The notes under the pieces: model-generated
Databases searched by the model: none
Told to the model about the DNA's origin: nothing
What the model saw: only the letters and a program-made list of their open reading frames with translations
Program-made: the position numbers and the translations under genes
Source of the DNA: Alphaproteobacteria bacterium
Lineage (GTDB): Bacteria > Pseudomonadota > Alphaproteobacteria > Micropepsales > Micropepsaceae
Direction of reading: 5' to 3'
DNA length: 64,000 nt
Assembly (NCBI GenBank): GCA_016124385.1
Contig: WGNU01000006.1
Coordinates: 491,399-555,398, forward strand
Shown: one piece after another, positions 1-9,233 of the stretch
Numbering within the stretch: position 1 is the stretch's first letter
Layout: each line of letters begins with the position of its first letter

Positions 1-812
1 GCATCGTCGAGCGCGCGCAGGCCGAACGCCAGCGCCTGCCCGACCGGCGCAAGGGCTATATCCAGAAAGCGGTCGTCGGCGGGCATAAAGTCTATCTGCA
101 CACCGGCGAGTACGAGGACGGGCGGGTCGGCGAGATCTTCATCGACATGCACAAGGAAGGCGCGGCCTTCCGCTCGCTGATGAACAATTTCGCGATCGCG
201 ATCTCGATCGGCCTGCAATACGGCGTGCCGCTGGAAGAATTCGTGGAAGCCTTCACGTTCACGAAGTTCGAGCCGGCCGGCATCGTGCAAGGCAACGACC
301 GGATCAAGAACGCAACGTCGGTGCTCGACTACATCTTCCGCGAGCTTGCCGTTTCCTATCTCGGGCGCCACGACCTCGCGCACATCATCCCCGAGGACGC
401 CGATTTCGACGGTATCGGCGGGGGAGAGAATGAAGTGCCGGCGCCTGAGCCGAAGGTCGCGAAATTCGTCTCCTCCGGTCTCGTGCGCGGCAATCTCCAC
501 GCCTTCTCGGTCGTCACCGGCGGGGCAGCGGCGGCGGCCGCGCAATTGGAGCCCGAGAGCGTGACGATGACGGCCGCGGTCACCGAGTCTGTCACGGTGC
601 GGGCACCCGCGCGGGCGGAGAATCCCGTCGGCGTGCAGGTCGCGGTGCTGGAGCGCGAAATCCGCCGCGAGGACCGCGCGCGGCGCGCGGCCGAGGCCCG
701 CATCAAGGGCTATGAAGGCGATGCGTGCGGCGCGTGCGGCAATTTCACGCTCGTGCGCAACGGCACGTGTCTCAAATGCGATACCTGCGGCGGCACGAGC
801 GGGTGCAGCTGA
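1..812 (+). CDS. nrdJ: Vitamin B12-dependent ribonucleotide reductase, C-terminal part
   Basis: The reading frame is open from the left edge (first full codon at position 3) and ends at TGA 810-812, so only the last 269 or so residues are present. The segment holds the conserved barrel end ([28 protein letters not shown]) followed by a low-complexity linker and a cysteine-rich tail ([20 protein letters not shown]). Class II reductases reduce ribonucleotides with adenosylcobalamin, and tail cysteines of this kind re-reduce the active-site disulfide. The Ala/Val-rich linker between barrel and tail is variable in the family. The gene is followed directly by a strong terminator, so it ends its transcription unit. 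Confidence 0.93.
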   Translation, partial: IVERAQAERQRLPDRRKGYIQKAVVGGHKVYLHTGEYEDGRVGEIFIDMHKEGAAFRSLMNNFAIAISIGLQYGVPLEEFVEAFTFTKFEPAGIVQGNDRIKNATSVLDYIFRELAVSYLGRHDLAHIIPEDADFDGIGGGENEVPAPEPKVAKFVSSGLVRGNLHAFSVVTGGAAAAAAQLEPESVTMTAAVTESVTVRAPARAENPVGVQVAVLEREIRREDRARRAAEARIKGYEGDACGACGNFTLVRNGTCLKCDTCGGTSGCS

Positions 813-834
813 ACTGACTTGAGAGAGCGCTGAT

Positions 835-869
835 CGGCCCGGGGAGTTGATCCCCGGGCCGCTTTTTTT
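835..869 (+). terminator. Rho-independent terminator after nrdJ
   Basis: A perfect 11-bp GC-rich stem (835-845 pairs with 851-861) with loop GTTGA is followed by C and seven T residues (863-869). It lies 22 bp after the nrdJ stop and 60 bp before the next start. Confidence 0.93.
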
Positions 870-929
870 GCAGCGAGCGCGGCCAAGCCGCGTTAGGCTC
901 GCGCCGTTCAAGCGGCAGGGAGGCGAGCC

Positions 930-1760
930 ATGGAGCTGAGAGGCATCAACGCGGTCATCACGGGCGCGGCGAGCGGCATCGGGCTTGGCCTCGCGCGGGT
1001 GCTGGCCACCGAAGGCACGCGCCTCATGATCGCCGACATCGAGCGCGACAAGGCCGAGCGCGCGGCGGACTCGCTGCGGATGAACGGCGCGGACGCAATC
1101 GCCTTCGAGGTCGATGTCGCCGAGCGCGATAGCATCGAGGCGCTGGCCGATGCGGCGTTCGATCATTTCGGCACAGTCAACCTGCTCGTCAACAATGCGG
1201 GCGTCGGCACGCAGGGGCCCTTGGAGAAAGTTTCGCTCTCCAATTGGGACTGGGTGTTCGCGGTGAATGTCGGCGCGATCCATCACGCCGCGCACGCGTT
1301 CGTGCCGCGCATGAAGGAGCAGAAAGCGCCGGCGCGCATCGTCAACACGGCCTCGGAGCACGGCCTCGGCCTGCCGCCGCGCGGGCTCATCACCGCCTAT
1401 ACCGCCTCGAAACATGCCGTCGTCGGCCTTTCGGACGCGATGCGGCGCGACTATCAGGGCACGAATATTTCCGTCGCCGTCATCTGCCCGGCCGTCGTTC
1501 AGACCGAGATCTGGAATCCGTTCCGCAACCGCCAGCCGCGTTTCGGCGGCCCTCGCCCGCTCGATCCCAAATATGCGCCCGACGAGATGAAGGGCCTTGC
1601 GCCCGACATCGCGGGCTATCGCATCGTCGAGGGGCTGAAGGCGGACGAGTTCTACATCTTCACGCATGGCCGCGACATTCAGGCCGTGCACGCGGCGCGG
1701 CGCGACGAGCTGGACGCGGCCTTCGCGCGCTTCGCGGAACGGTTCGGGCCGGATGCCTGA
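930..1760 (+). CDS. SDR-family oxidoreductase
   Basis: A 276-residue classical short-chain dehydrogenase/reductase. It has the cofactor motif TGAASGIG (residues 11-18), NNAG (88-91) and a catalytic set Ser142, Tyr157, Lys161 in YTASK. AD after the second strand (MIADIE) suggests NAD(H) preference, which is an inference. A ribosome site AGGGAGG lies 8 bases before the ATG. The substrate cannot be told from sequence. The stop overlaps the start of the following permease gene by 8 bases, so the two are probably co-transcribed. Confidence 0.9.
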   Translation: MELRGINAVITGAASGIGLGLARVLATEGTRLMIADIERDKAERAADSLRMNGADAIAFEVDVAERDSIEALADAAFDHFGTVNLLVNNAGVGTQGPLEKVSLSNWDWVFAVNVGAIHHAAHAFVPRMKEQKAPARIVNTASEHGLGLPPRGLITAYTASKHAVVGLSDAMRRDYQGTNISVAVICPAVVQTEIWNPFRNRQPRFGGPRPLDPKYAPDEMKGLAPDIAGYRIVEGLKADEFYIFTHGRDIQAVHAARRDELDAAFARFAERFGPDA

Positions 1761-2814
1761 ATCCCAGCCGGGCACCCCCTTCCCGCACGGGCTTCTGCGC
1801 GCGTTCCTCTCGCTCGGTATCGCGGCGATCGTCATCACGCTGCTGGTGCTGGCGCAAAGCCTGCTCGTGCCGCTGGCGATCGCGCTCGGGCTTCTCGTGC
1901 TCATCAACGCGGCGACCGCGCGGATCGCCATCGGCTCGTTCGTTCCGCCCTACGGTCTTCGCCTCACGACCACGCTCCTCATTTTCGGATTGGCGCTGCT
2001 CCTTGTCGGGCTCGCGGTCGGATCGGGGATCAGCGGCGTCGTTGATTCCGTGCCGGAGTATCAGCGCGCGCTCGAGCGCGCGGCGAGCGCGCTGGGCGAA
2101 GCGCTCGGCTTCGACGTCGAGGCGGCCGCGACGCAGGCGATCGAGGGGCTCAATGTCGGCGAGGCGCTCGGCACGGTCATCGGCATCGTTTCGGATGTCG
2201 CGAGCCCGCTTAGCTTCGTGCTCGTGTTCCTCTTCTTCCTCATCCTTGAGCAGGGGAATTTCGCGCGGAAACTGCGGGGCGTTGCGGGCTCGCGCGAACA
2301 CGCGAGCGATGCGCGCGACGTGCTCACCGAGATCAACCATCAGATCACGCGCTATATCGCAACGAAGGCGTTCCTCGCGGCCACCATCGGCCTTGCCGCC
2401 TTTTTGACGCTCACGATCGCGGACGTGAACGGCGCGGCCTTCTGGGGCTTCCTTACGTTCCTCCTCGATTTCATCCCGACAATCGGCTCGCTCGGCGGCG
2501 TGCTGCTTGCGGTCCTGGCGACGCTCGCCGCGCACGAGGACCCGTCCGTCGCGCTCACCGTCGGCGCGGTGCTGGGCGGGCTTCAGGTGATCCAGGGCAA
2601 TCTCGTCGAGCCGCGCATGATGAGCCGCTCGCTCAATCTCTCGCCGCTGGCGGTGATCGTCGCGCTCGCGGTCTGGGGCCTCATCTGGGGGCCGATCGGG
2701 CTCTTCCTCGGCGTGCCGCTCACCGCCGCGCTCGCGATCATCTTCGCCGCGTTCGAGGAGACGCGCTGGGTGGCGGTGCTGCTCTCCGACGACGGGCGGG
2801 TGGAGGGGGGATAA
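1753..2814 (+). CDS. AI-2E family transporter (PerM/YdiK type permease)
   Basis: 353 residues with several hydrophobic segments in the order typical of the AI-2E family: an N-terminal membrane pair, a soluble loop rich in Glu/Ala (roughly residues 95-150), then hydrophobic helices containing the family block FIPTIGSLGG and a C-terminal segment with GPIGLFLGVPL. Members are inner-membrane exporters; the name comes from one autoinducer-2 exporter, and the substrate here is unknown. The ATG at 1753 was chosen because it overlaps the upstream SDR stop (ATGCCTGA); a longer frame begins at 1666 but would run deep into the SDR gene. Confidence 0.87.
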   Translation: MPESQPGTPFPHGLLRAFLSLGIAAIVITLLVLAQSLLVPLAIALGLLVLINAATARIAIGSFVPPYGLRLTTTLLIFGLALLLVGLAVGSGISGVVDSVPEYQRALERAASALGEALGFDVEAAATQAIEGLNVGEALGTVIGIVSDVASPLSFVLVFLFFLILEQGNFARKLRGVAGSREHASDARDVLTEINHQITRYIATKAFLAATIGLAAFLTLTIADVNGAAFWGFLTFLLDFIPTIGSLGGVLLAVLATLAAHEDPSVALTVGAVLGGLQVIQGNLVEPRMMSRSLNLSPLAVIVALAVWGLIWGPIGLFLGVPLTAALAIIFAAFEETRWVAVLLSDDGRVEGG

Positions 2815-2829
2815 ACGGACGCGTTACTT

Positions 2830-2917
2830 TGTCATGCTCCGCGAAGGCGGAGCATCCACGGCTGAACGCGGGCGGAACAACCAAGCCATGGATGGTCCGC
2901 CTGCGCGGACCATGACA
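2830..2917. repeat. Family B repeat (TGTCATG termini), short form without a gene
   Basis: An 88-bp unit between the convergent AI-2E and aspS genes. The left arm 2830-2860 begins TGTCATG and forms a 9-bp hairpin (ATGCTCCGC / GCGGAGCAT, loop GAAG). The right arm 2887-2917 is an inverted near-copy ending CATGACA. Only 26 bp separate the arms. The arms match the terminal repeats of the element at 7308-7678, but no coding sequence lies between them. Confidence 0.8.
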
Positions 2918-2931
2918 CTTGGGGGTTGGCC

Positions 2932-4755
2932 CTAGCCCTTCTCCGGCGGCACCAGGCGGATGTGCAGCTCGCGCAGCTGCTTCGGCGAGACGTCGGAGGG
3001 CGCGCCCATCATCAGATCTTCCGCGCGCTGGTTCATCGGGAACATCGTCACCTCGCGCAGATTCTCGACGCCCGCCAGCAGCATCACCATGCGGTCGATG
3101 CCGGGCGCGGTGCCGCCATGGGGCGGCGCGCCGCAGCGGAACGCGTTCAGCATGCCGCCGAAGCGGCGCTCCACCTCATCGCCCGGATAGCCCGCGATCT
3201 CGAACGCCTTCAGCATCACGTCCGGCAGATGATTCCGGATGGCGCCCGAGGAGAGCTCGATGCCGTTGCAGACGATGTCGTATTGATAGGCGTTGATCTT
3301 CAGAATGCGCTCGCGGTCGGCCGGATCGAGGCCCATGAACGCGTCGTGATCGAATTGCGGCATCGAGAACGGGTTGTGCGAGAAATCGATCTTCTTCTCG
3401 TCCTCGTTCCATTCGTACATCGGGAAATCGACCACCCAGCAGAAATGAAAGTCGTAGGCGGGCGAGGCCTTGAGGTGCAGTTCCTCGCCGATCTTGGTGC
3501 GCGCGGCGCCGGCGAGCTTGGCCGCCTTGTCCGCCTTGTCGGCGGCGAAGAAGACCGCATCGCCGGGCTTCAGCTTCGCGCGGGCGCGCAGCTGTTCCTG
3601 GATGGGCGCGGGAATGAATTTCGCGATCGGACCCTTGCCGACGATCTCGCCGTCATCGCTTTCAAAGACGATGTAGCCGAGGCCCGGCGCCTTCATCTCC
3701 GCGCGCGCCCAGTCGTTCAGCTTGTCGAAGAAGGAGCGCGGCTGCGCGGCCGCGCCGGGCGCGGGAATCGCGCGCACGACGCCGCCGCCCGCGACGACAT
3801 TCTTGAACGCCTTGAATTCCACCGTCTCGTCGGCAAAGAGGTCGCTCACGTCGGCGATCTCGATCGGGTTGCGCAAATCCGGCTTGTCGGAGCCGTATTT
3901 CAGCATCGCCTCGGCGTAAGGGATGCGCACGAACGGCAGCGGCGAAACCGAGCGGCCGTTCGCGAACTCCTCAAAGAGGCCGTGGAGCACGGGCTCGACG
4001 GCGGCGAAGACGTCGTCTTGCGTGGCGAAGCTCATCTCGAGGTCGAGCTGGTAGAATTCGCCCGGCGAGCGGTCGGCGCGCGCGTCCTCGTCGCGGAAGC
4101 ACGGCGCGATCTGGAAATAGCGATCGAAGCCGGCGACCATGATGAGCTGCTTGAATTGCTGCGGCGCCTGGGGGAGCGCGTAGAACTTTCCCGGATGGAG
4201 GCGCGAGGGCACGAGGAAGTCGCGGGCGCCTTCGGGGCTCGAGGCCGTCAGGATCGGCGTCTGATATTCCATGAAGCCCGCGCCGGTCATCCGCCGGCGG
4301 ACCGATGAGATGATCTTCGAGCGGAGGACAATGTTGTTGTGCAGCTCCTCGCGGCGCAGGTCGAGGAAACGGTAGCGCAGGCGCGTTTCCTCCGGGTATT
4401 CCGTCTCGCCAAAGACGAGGAGCGGCAAGTCGCCGGCGCGGGACTGGATCGCAACCTCGGCGATGCGGACCTCGACCTCGCCAGTCGGCAGGGCCGCGTT
4501 CACCGTCTCGGCATCGCGGGCAACGACCGGGCCCGTCACCGTCACCACCCATTCCGAGCGCGCGGTATCGACCGCCGCGAAGGCCGGGCTGTCCGGCTCG
4601 ATCACGCATTGGGTGAGGCCGAAATGGTCCCGCAGATCGATGAAAATGAGCCCGCCATGGTCGCGCCGGCGATGCACCCAGCCCGACAGGCGGACCGTCT
4701 TGCCGACGTCCGACCGGCGTAATTCGCCGCAAGTGTGGGTCCGGTAGGCGTGCAT
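2932..4755 (-). CDS. aspS: Aspartyl-tRNA synthetase
   Basis: 607 residues, the normal length for bacterial AspRS. It contains the N-terminal OB-fold ([11 protein letters not shown]), class II motif 2 ([10 protein letters not shown]), the bacterial GAD insertion and motif 3 with GIDRMVML near the C-terminus. It charges tRNA-Asp in the cytoplasm. His28 in the OB-fold sits where non-discriminating AspRS enzymes such as that of Pseudomonas carry His31, so it may also charge tRNA-Asn for the GatCAB route; that is an inference from one position. The start ATG 4755 gives the standard N-terminus MHAYRTH; a longer frame extends to 4947 across the divergent rnd start and is unlikely. Confidence 0.97.
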   Translation of the reverse strand: MHAYRTHTCGELRRSDVGKTVRLSGWVHRRRDHGGLIFIDLRDHFGLTQCVIEPDSPAFAAVDTARSEWVVTVTGPVVARDAETVNAALPTGEVEVRIAEVAIQSRAGDLPLLVFGETEYPEETRLRYRFLDLRREELHNNIVLRSKIISSVRRRMTGAGFMEYQTPILTASSPEGARDFLVPSRLHPGKFYALPQAPQQFKQLIMVAGFDRYFQIAPCFRDEDARADRSPGEFYQLDLEMSFATQDDVFAAVEPVLHGLFEEFANGRSVSPLPFVRIPYAEAMLKYGSDKPDLRNPIEIADVSDLFADETVEFKAFKNVVAGGGVVRAIPAPGAAAQPRSFFDKLNDWARAEMKAPGLGYIVFESDDGEIVGKGPIAKFIPAPIQEQLRARAKLKPGDAVFFAADKADKAAKLAGAARTKIGEELHLKASPAYDFHFCWVVDFPMYEWNEDEKKIDFSHNPFSMPQFDHDAFMGLDPADRERILKINAYQYDIVCNGIELSSGAIRNHLPDVMLKAFEIAGYPGDEVERRFGGMLNAFRCGAPPHGGTAPGIDRMVMLLAGVENLREVTMFPMNQRAEDLMMGAPSDVSPKQLRELHIRLVPPEKG

Positions 4756-4858
4756 GGGCGGAGCTTTCGAGGGGGGCTGCAAGAACGGCGGGTTTTGGCC
4801 GGTCGCCCCCCTTCCGTCAAGGTGGGCAAGGCCGCGAGCATCTAGTATAGCCCTCGCC

Positions 4859-6022
4859 ATGGACGTCATCACCTCGACCGAGGCGCTCAGCCGCGCCTGC
4901 GGCCAGCTTGCCCAATCGGATTTCGTCGCGCTCGACACCGAGTTCATGCGCGACCAGACCTATTGGCCCAAGCTCTGCCTCATCCAGGCCGCCAACGAGG
5001 CGGCCGCCTTCGTGATCGACCCCTTGGCCAAGGGGATCTCCCTGGAGCCGTTCTACGCACTCCTGAAGGACAAGCGCCTCATCAAGGTATTCCACGCCGC
5101 CCGGCAGGACATCGAGATCTTCCACCACCAGGGGGGCGTCATCCCCAAGCCGCTGTTCGATACGCAGATCGCGGCGATGGTGTGCGGGTTCGGCGAGGCG
5201 GTGTCTTACGAGAATTTGGTGCGGCGGCTGGCGAAGGCGAGCGTCGACAAGTCGTCACGCTTCACCGACTGGTCGCGCCGGCCGCTGTCCGAGAAGCAGC
5301 TGACCTATGCGATCGGCGATGTGACGCATTTGTGCACGGTCTATCGGGCGCTCTCCTCGCAACTTGCCGAGAACGGGCGCTCGACCTGGTTCGCGGAGGA
5401 TCTGGCCGTGCTCGAGGCGCCGGCGACCTATGCGCTCGAGCCCGAGCAGGCGTGGCGGCGGCTGAAGCTGAAAACCCACAATCGCCGCGCGGTCGCGGTG
5501 CTGATGGAGGCGGCGGCCTGGCGCGAGCGCGAGGCGCAGGGGCGGGACGTCCCCCGCGCGCGGGTCATCAAGGACGACGCGCTCCTCGAAATCGCGATGC
5601 AGCAGCCCCAGACGCCCGCCGATTTGGAGGCCCTGCGCGCCGTGCCGCGGGGCTTTTCGAATTCGCGCAGCGCCGGGCCCCTCCTTGCCGCCGTCAAGGC
5701 CGGGCTCGCGCGGGACCCCAAATCGATCGAGATGCCGGAGCGATCCGGCCCCTCCTCCGCCACCAACGGGCCGCTGATCGATCTTTTGAAGGTGTTGCTC
5801 AAGACCTGCGCCGAGGATCACGGCGTCGCGCCAAGGCTGATCGCGACCGTCGATGAGCTGGAGCAGATCGCGTCGGAGGATGCGCCCGATGTTCCGGCCC
5901 TTTCGGGCTGGCGCGAGGCGGTTTTCGGGGCGGCGGCGCTCGCCCTCAAGGAGGGCCGGCTGGCGCTCGGCGTCCGGGACGGGCGGATCGTCGCCATTCC
6001 GAGCGAAACGCGCGATAGTTGA
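4859..6022 (+). CDS. rnd: Ribonuclease D
   Basis: 387 residues, transcribed divergently from aspS. The DEDDy exonuclease motifs are present: DTE (Asp26, Glu28) in motif [11 protein letters not shown] in motif II and YAIGDVTHL in motif III. A single HRDC domain follows ([17 protein letters not shown] to about residue 290), then a more variable tail. RNase D trims the 3' ends of tRNA precursors and other stable RNAs. The start at 4859 gives MDVITST; the frame opens earlier at 4754 but that would overlap the aspS start. Confidence 0.95.
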   Translation: MDVITSTEALSRACGQLAQSDFVALDTEFMRDQTYWPKLCLIQAANEAAAFVIDPLAKGISLEPFYALLKDKRLIKVFHAARQDIEIFHHQGGVIPKPLFDTQIAAMVCGFGEAVSYENLVRRLAKASVDKSSRFTDWSRRPLSEKQLTYAIGDVTHLCTVYRALSSQLAENGRSTWFAEDLAVLEAPATYALEPEQAWRRLKLKTHNRRAVAVLMEAAAWREREAQGRDVPRARVIKDDALLEIAMQQPQTPADLEALRAVPRGFSNSRSAGPLLAAVKAGLARDPKSIEMPERSGPSSATNGPLIDLLKVLLKTCAEDHGVAPRLIATVDELEQIASEDAPDVPALSGWREAVFGAAALALKEGRLALGVRDGRIVAIPSETRDS

Positions 6023-6051
6023 GCGGCACAGAAGAACCGGAGCGGAGCCCC

Positions 6052-7281
6052 ATGAAGACGACCAAGCCCGAGAGCCTCGGCCTTTCCTCCGAGCGTCTCG
6101 CGCGCATTCCCCGTTTCATCGAGGAGCGCTATCTGGCGCCGGGACGGCTCCCTTGCGCGACGGTGCTGGTCGCGCGGCGCGGCGAGATCGCGCATTTGAG
6201 CATCCAGGGCAAGGCCGATCTCGCGCGCGACAAGCCGCTTAGCGAGGACAGCCTCTTTCGCATCTATTCGATGACGAAGCCGATCACGAGCATCGCCTTC
6301 ATGATACTGGTCGAGGAGGGAAAGGTCGCGCTCGATGATCCGGTGCATCAGTACATCCCCGCCTGGCGCGATCTCGGCGTCTTCCAGGGCGGCTACATGG
6401 AGACCTACCAGACCGTGCGCCCGAAGCGGCCGATGCTGATCGTCGATCTGCTTAGGCACACTTCCGGCCTCACCTACGGCTTTCAGCAGCGCACGAACGT
6501 GGACGCGGGCTACCGCAAGCTGAAGCTCGGCGAGATCGAGAAGGCCGGGACGCTGGATTTCCTCATCGAGTCCTTGGGCAAATTGCCGCTCGAATTTTCG
6601 CCCGGCGATGCGTGGAACTATTCGGTCTCGACGGACGTGGTCGGCTATCTGGTGGAAAAAATCTCCGGCCAGACATTCGAGGATTTTCTCCGCACACGGA
6701 TCTTCAAGCCGCTCGGCATGACCGAGACGGATTTCCACGCGGTCGATCCAAACCGCCTTGCCTGCAATTACGGCGCGCTGCCGGGCGGCCGGATGATGCT
6801 CTATGACGATGCCGAAAAGAGCGGCTTTCGCGAGCCTCCGAGCTTCATCTCGGGCGGCGGCGGGCTCGTCTCCTCGATCGGCGATTATTACCGCTTCGCG
6901 CAGATGCTGGCGGGCGGCGGCGCGCGGGAGGGCGTGCGGCTCGTCTCGCCGAAGACACTCTCGCTCATGGCGAGCAACCATCTGCCGGGCGGGCGGGACC
7001 TCACCGAAATGTCGCTCTCGCTCTTTTCGGAGATGGCCTATGCGGGCGTCGGCTTCGGGCTCGGCTTTGCGGTGACGATGGATCCCGCGCGCACGATGCT
7101 GGCGGGAACGGCGGGCGATTTCTCCTGGGGCGGGGCCGCCTCCACCTATTTCTGGGTGGACCCCAAGGAAGAGCTCGTCGTCATCTTCCTCACGCAGCTT
7201 CTGCCGTCGAGCACCTATCCGATCCGGCGCGAGATGCGCACGCTCGTCTATTCGGCGTTCGAAGAGGCGAATGTGAAGTGA
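6052..7281 (+). CDS. Serine hydrolase, class C beta-lactamase / family VIII esterase type
   Basis: 409 residues. The three marks of the fold are SMTK (Ser73, Lys76), Tyr190-Ser-Val in NYSVS, and a late Gly-rich block (FSWGGAAS) in place of KTG; RHTSG at 135-139 is also typical. No signal peptide is seen, which fits a cytoplasmic family VIII carboxylesterase (EstB-like) better than a periplasmic drug-hydrolysing lactamase. The ATG at 6052 is preceded by AGCGGAG; a TTG at 6019 would overlap the rnd stop and is the alternative start. Physiological substrate unknown. Confidence 0.9.
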   Translation: MKTTKPESLGLSSERLARIPRFIEERYLAPGRLPCATVLVARRGEIAHLSIQGKADLARDKPLSEDSLFRIYSMTKPITSIAFMILVEEGKVALDDPVHQYIPAWRDLGVFQGGYMETYQTVRPKRPMLIVDLLRHTSGLTYGFQQRTNVDAGYRKLKLGEIEKAGTLDFLIESLGKLPLEFSPGDAWNYSVSTDVVGYLVEKISGQTFEDFLRTRIFKPLGMTETDFHAVDPNRLACNYGALPGGRMMLYDDAEKSGFREPPSFISGGGGLVSSIGDYYRFAQMLAGGGAREGVRLVSPKTLSLMASNHLPGGRDLTEMSLSLFSEMAYAGVGFGLGFAVTMDPARTMLAGTAGDFSWGGAASTYFWVDPKEELVVIFLTQLLPSSTYPIRREMRTLVYSAFEEANVK

Positions 7282-7307
7282 TGAGAGGCCTGGGGTTGCA
7301 AGTTCCG

Positions 7308-7678
7308 TGTCATGGTCCGCGAAGGCGGACCATCCACGACTTCCTTCCTTCATGCCCTACTGGGTCTACATTCTGACCAACCGGCCGAACGGCGTGCTTT
7401 ACGTCGGGGTGACGAATGACCTCGTCCGGCGGGCGCACGAGCATCGCGAAGGTCTGTATCCGGGTTTCACGAAGCGCCACGGCCTAAAGATGCTCGTGCA
7501 CTACGAGGAATACGCGGACGTTCGCGATGCGATCTGGCGGGAGAAACGGCTTAAGACCTGGAACCGTGCGTGGAAGGTTCGGCTGATCCTGCAAGATAAT
7601 CCTGAATGGTGTGACCTTTACGAAGATCTTGCGCGGTAGAAGCAAGACGTGGATGGTCCGCCTTCGCGGACCATGACA
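7308..7678. mobile_element. Putative mobile unit: GIY-YIG nuclease gene inside perfect 31-bp terminal inverted repeats (family B)
   Basis: Positions 7308-7338 and 7648-7678 are perfect inverted copies of each other (31 of 31), beginning TGTCATGG and ending CCATGACA. Each arm is itself a hairpin (ATGGTCCGC / GCGGACCAT). The unit holds one gene, 7352-7639, and fills the gap between the convergent serine hydrolase and ppx genes. Just outside the ends are similar 11-12 bp sequences (7296-7307 TTGCAAGTTCCG and 7680-7690 TTGCAGATCCG) that could be a decayed target duplication. Mobility is inferred from architecture only. Confidence 0.7.
7352..7639 (+). CDS. GIY-YIG nuclease domain protein
   Basis: A 95-residue single-domain protein: VYILTNRPNGVLYVG holds the GIY (as VYI) and YIG (as YVG) motifs, followed by the conserved Arg region VRRAHEH and a Glu in HYEEY, the usual catalytic set. 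It resembles the UvrC N-terminal domain and YhbQ-type proteins but has no DNA-binding partner domain. The ATG at 7352 was preferred because the earlier in-frame start at 7307 would translate through the palindromic terminal repeat. No clear ribosome site is visible. It is enclosed by perfect inverted repeats, so it may act on those repeats; this is a hypothesis. Confidence 0.88.
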   Translation: MPYWVYILTNRPNGVLYVGVTNDLVRRAHEHREGLYPGFTKRHGLKMLVHYEEYADVRDAIWREKRLKTWNRAWKVRLILQDNPEWCDLYEDLAR

Positions 7679-7690
7679 ATTGCAGATCCG

Positions 7691-9193
7691 CTAGCGCGCC
7701 TTCACGCGCGGTTCCTTGTTGAAGGCGCTTGCGAGCGCGGCCAGGCGCCGCTCGACGAGGTCGTTGCGGAGCGCCGAGCGGTCCTTGGGGATCGTCAGCA
7801 CGAGGTCGCGCCCGTTCAGGTCGAGCGCGCATTCCGAGAGCACGTTCGTCGCCGGGCCGCTGAGGAGGTAGCCGAGGCGCGCGGCCAGCCCCACGCGGTT
7901 CGCGAAGAGATCGCGGTCGGGCGACAAGAGGCGCAGCACGCGGCCCAGTTCGGGCATCTCATCCTCGCCCGCATAACGGCGGAAGACGGCGAGCGCGACT
8001 GTCACGCGGTCGGAATGATCGGCGCCCGCGAGATTGCCCTGGATGATCTCAGCGAAGGTCTGGTTCGCGCGGTAGTCGGGATGATTGCGCCAGCCGACAT
8101 CGGAGAGCAGGCACGCGGCGCGGCGCAGGCGCCGTTCGCCCTCGGTCTCCTCCGCGAAGAGCGGCGTCATGAAGGAATAGATCCGCTCGCCGTTCGCGGG
8201 CCCTCGCCCGTCGCGTTCCGCCCAATCGGCGCAGGTGGCGAGCAGCGGATCGGCGCGGCGCGTATCCTCACTCACGAGCGAGAGCAGCACACCCTCGCGC
8301 ACGCCGAAGGCCGAGATCACGATGCGGTCAATCTCGGTAGCGCGGAGGATGCGCTCGAGCACCAGCGCGCCATAGGGCAGCGTCTCGACGCGGCGGCGCG
8401 AGATCGCGGGATCGCGCTCGAGCGTCTTGCGGCTCATGCGCGTCACTTCCTCCAGGAACACCAGCGCCTCGAGCCGCGGGATCTCGTAGTGATGGAGGAT
8501 GTGCAGCGGATAGCGCGTCTCGGCCATGTGGAGGCGCGCGATGTTCCGCCACGCGCCGCCGACGGCGTAGAAGCCGCGGCCTTTGAGGCGCTCCAGCCCC
8601 TTCACGAGCGTCAATTGCTCATCGACATGGGCGCGCGCGCGATCGAGCCGGCCACCCGATGCATCCATCAGCCGCAAGGGACCGATGGGCAGCGTTGCGC
8701 CCGCCGTCGGGCCGACCGTGCCGTTCGCAACGGAGACGAGTTCAAGACTGCCGCCGCCCAGATCGCCCACGAGGCCGTCCGCCTCCGGGATGCCCGAGAG
8801 CACGCCCATCGCGGCGAGCTTGGCCTCCTCCTCGCCCGAGAGGACGGGCACGGGGCCGCGCAGAAGGTCCGCCGCGCGGGCGATGAAATCGGCGCCGTTC
8901 TTCGCGTCGCGCGCGGCGGCGGTCGCTACGGTTTCCAGGCGCTTGATGCCGAGGCCATCGGCGATCGCGCGGAAGCGGGCGAGCGTGCGATAGGCGAGAT
9001 CGACGCCTTCGGCGTCCAGGCGGCCGGTCGTTTCGAGATTGCGGCCGATCGCGCAGAGGACTTTTTCGTTGAAAAGGGGCGCCGGGCTGCGCGTCAGCCC
9101 CTCATAGACGACGAGCCGGACCGAATTCGATCCGATATCCACGACGCCGACCGGGCGGCCGGTGGGAGCGCTGACGCGGCGCGAAGACTTCAT
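7691..9193 (-). CDS. ppx: Exopolyphosphatase (Ppx/GppA family)
   Basis: 500 residues. The actin-like ATPase fold is shown by the phosphate-1 motif VVDIGSNSVRL near residue 17 and phosphate-2 motif GDLGGGSLEL around residue 145; a C-terminal HD-like helical region follows. It hydrolyses inorganic polyphosphate or pppGpp. It lies directly downstream of ppk (40 bp), the enzyme that makes polyphosphate, so the pair can set polyP levels together. Confidence 0.93.
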   Translation of the reverse strand: MKSSRRVSAPTGRPVGVVDIGSNSVRLVVYEGLTRSPAPLFNEKVLCAIGRNLETTGRLDAEGVDLAYRTLARFRAIADGLGIKRLETVATAAARDAKNGADFIARAADLLRGPVPVLSGEEEAKLAAMGVLSGIPEADGLVGDLGGGSLELVSVANGTVGPTAGATLPIGPLRLMDASGGRLDRARAHVDEQLTLVKGLERLKGRGFYAVGGAWRNIARLHMAETRYPLHILHHYEIPRLEALVFLEEVTRMSRKTLERDPAISRRRVETLPYGALVLERILRATEIDRIVISAFGVREGVLLSLVSEDTRRADPLLATCADWAERDGRGPANGERIYSFMTPLFAEETEGERRLRRAACLLSDVGWRNHPDYRANQTFAEIIQGNLAGADHSDRVTVALAVFRRYAGEDEMPELGRVLRLLSPDRDLFANRVGLAARLGYLLSGPATNVLSECALDLNGRDLVLTIPKDRSALRNDLVERRLAALASAFNKEPRVKAR

Positions 9194-9233
9194 ACCAGCA
9201 GGGACTCGGGCGGCCGATCCGTTCGCGTCCCGT

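Noticed and set aside
6052..7281. Antibiotic-resistance beta-lactamase
   Set aside because: The SxxK/YxN-type residues are present but there is no signal peptide and no KTG triad, so an esterase of the same fold is more likely.
7307..7351. Upstream start giving 15 extra residues on the GIY-YIG protein
   Set aside because: The extra residues are a translation of the terminal inverted repeat and include no ribosome site.
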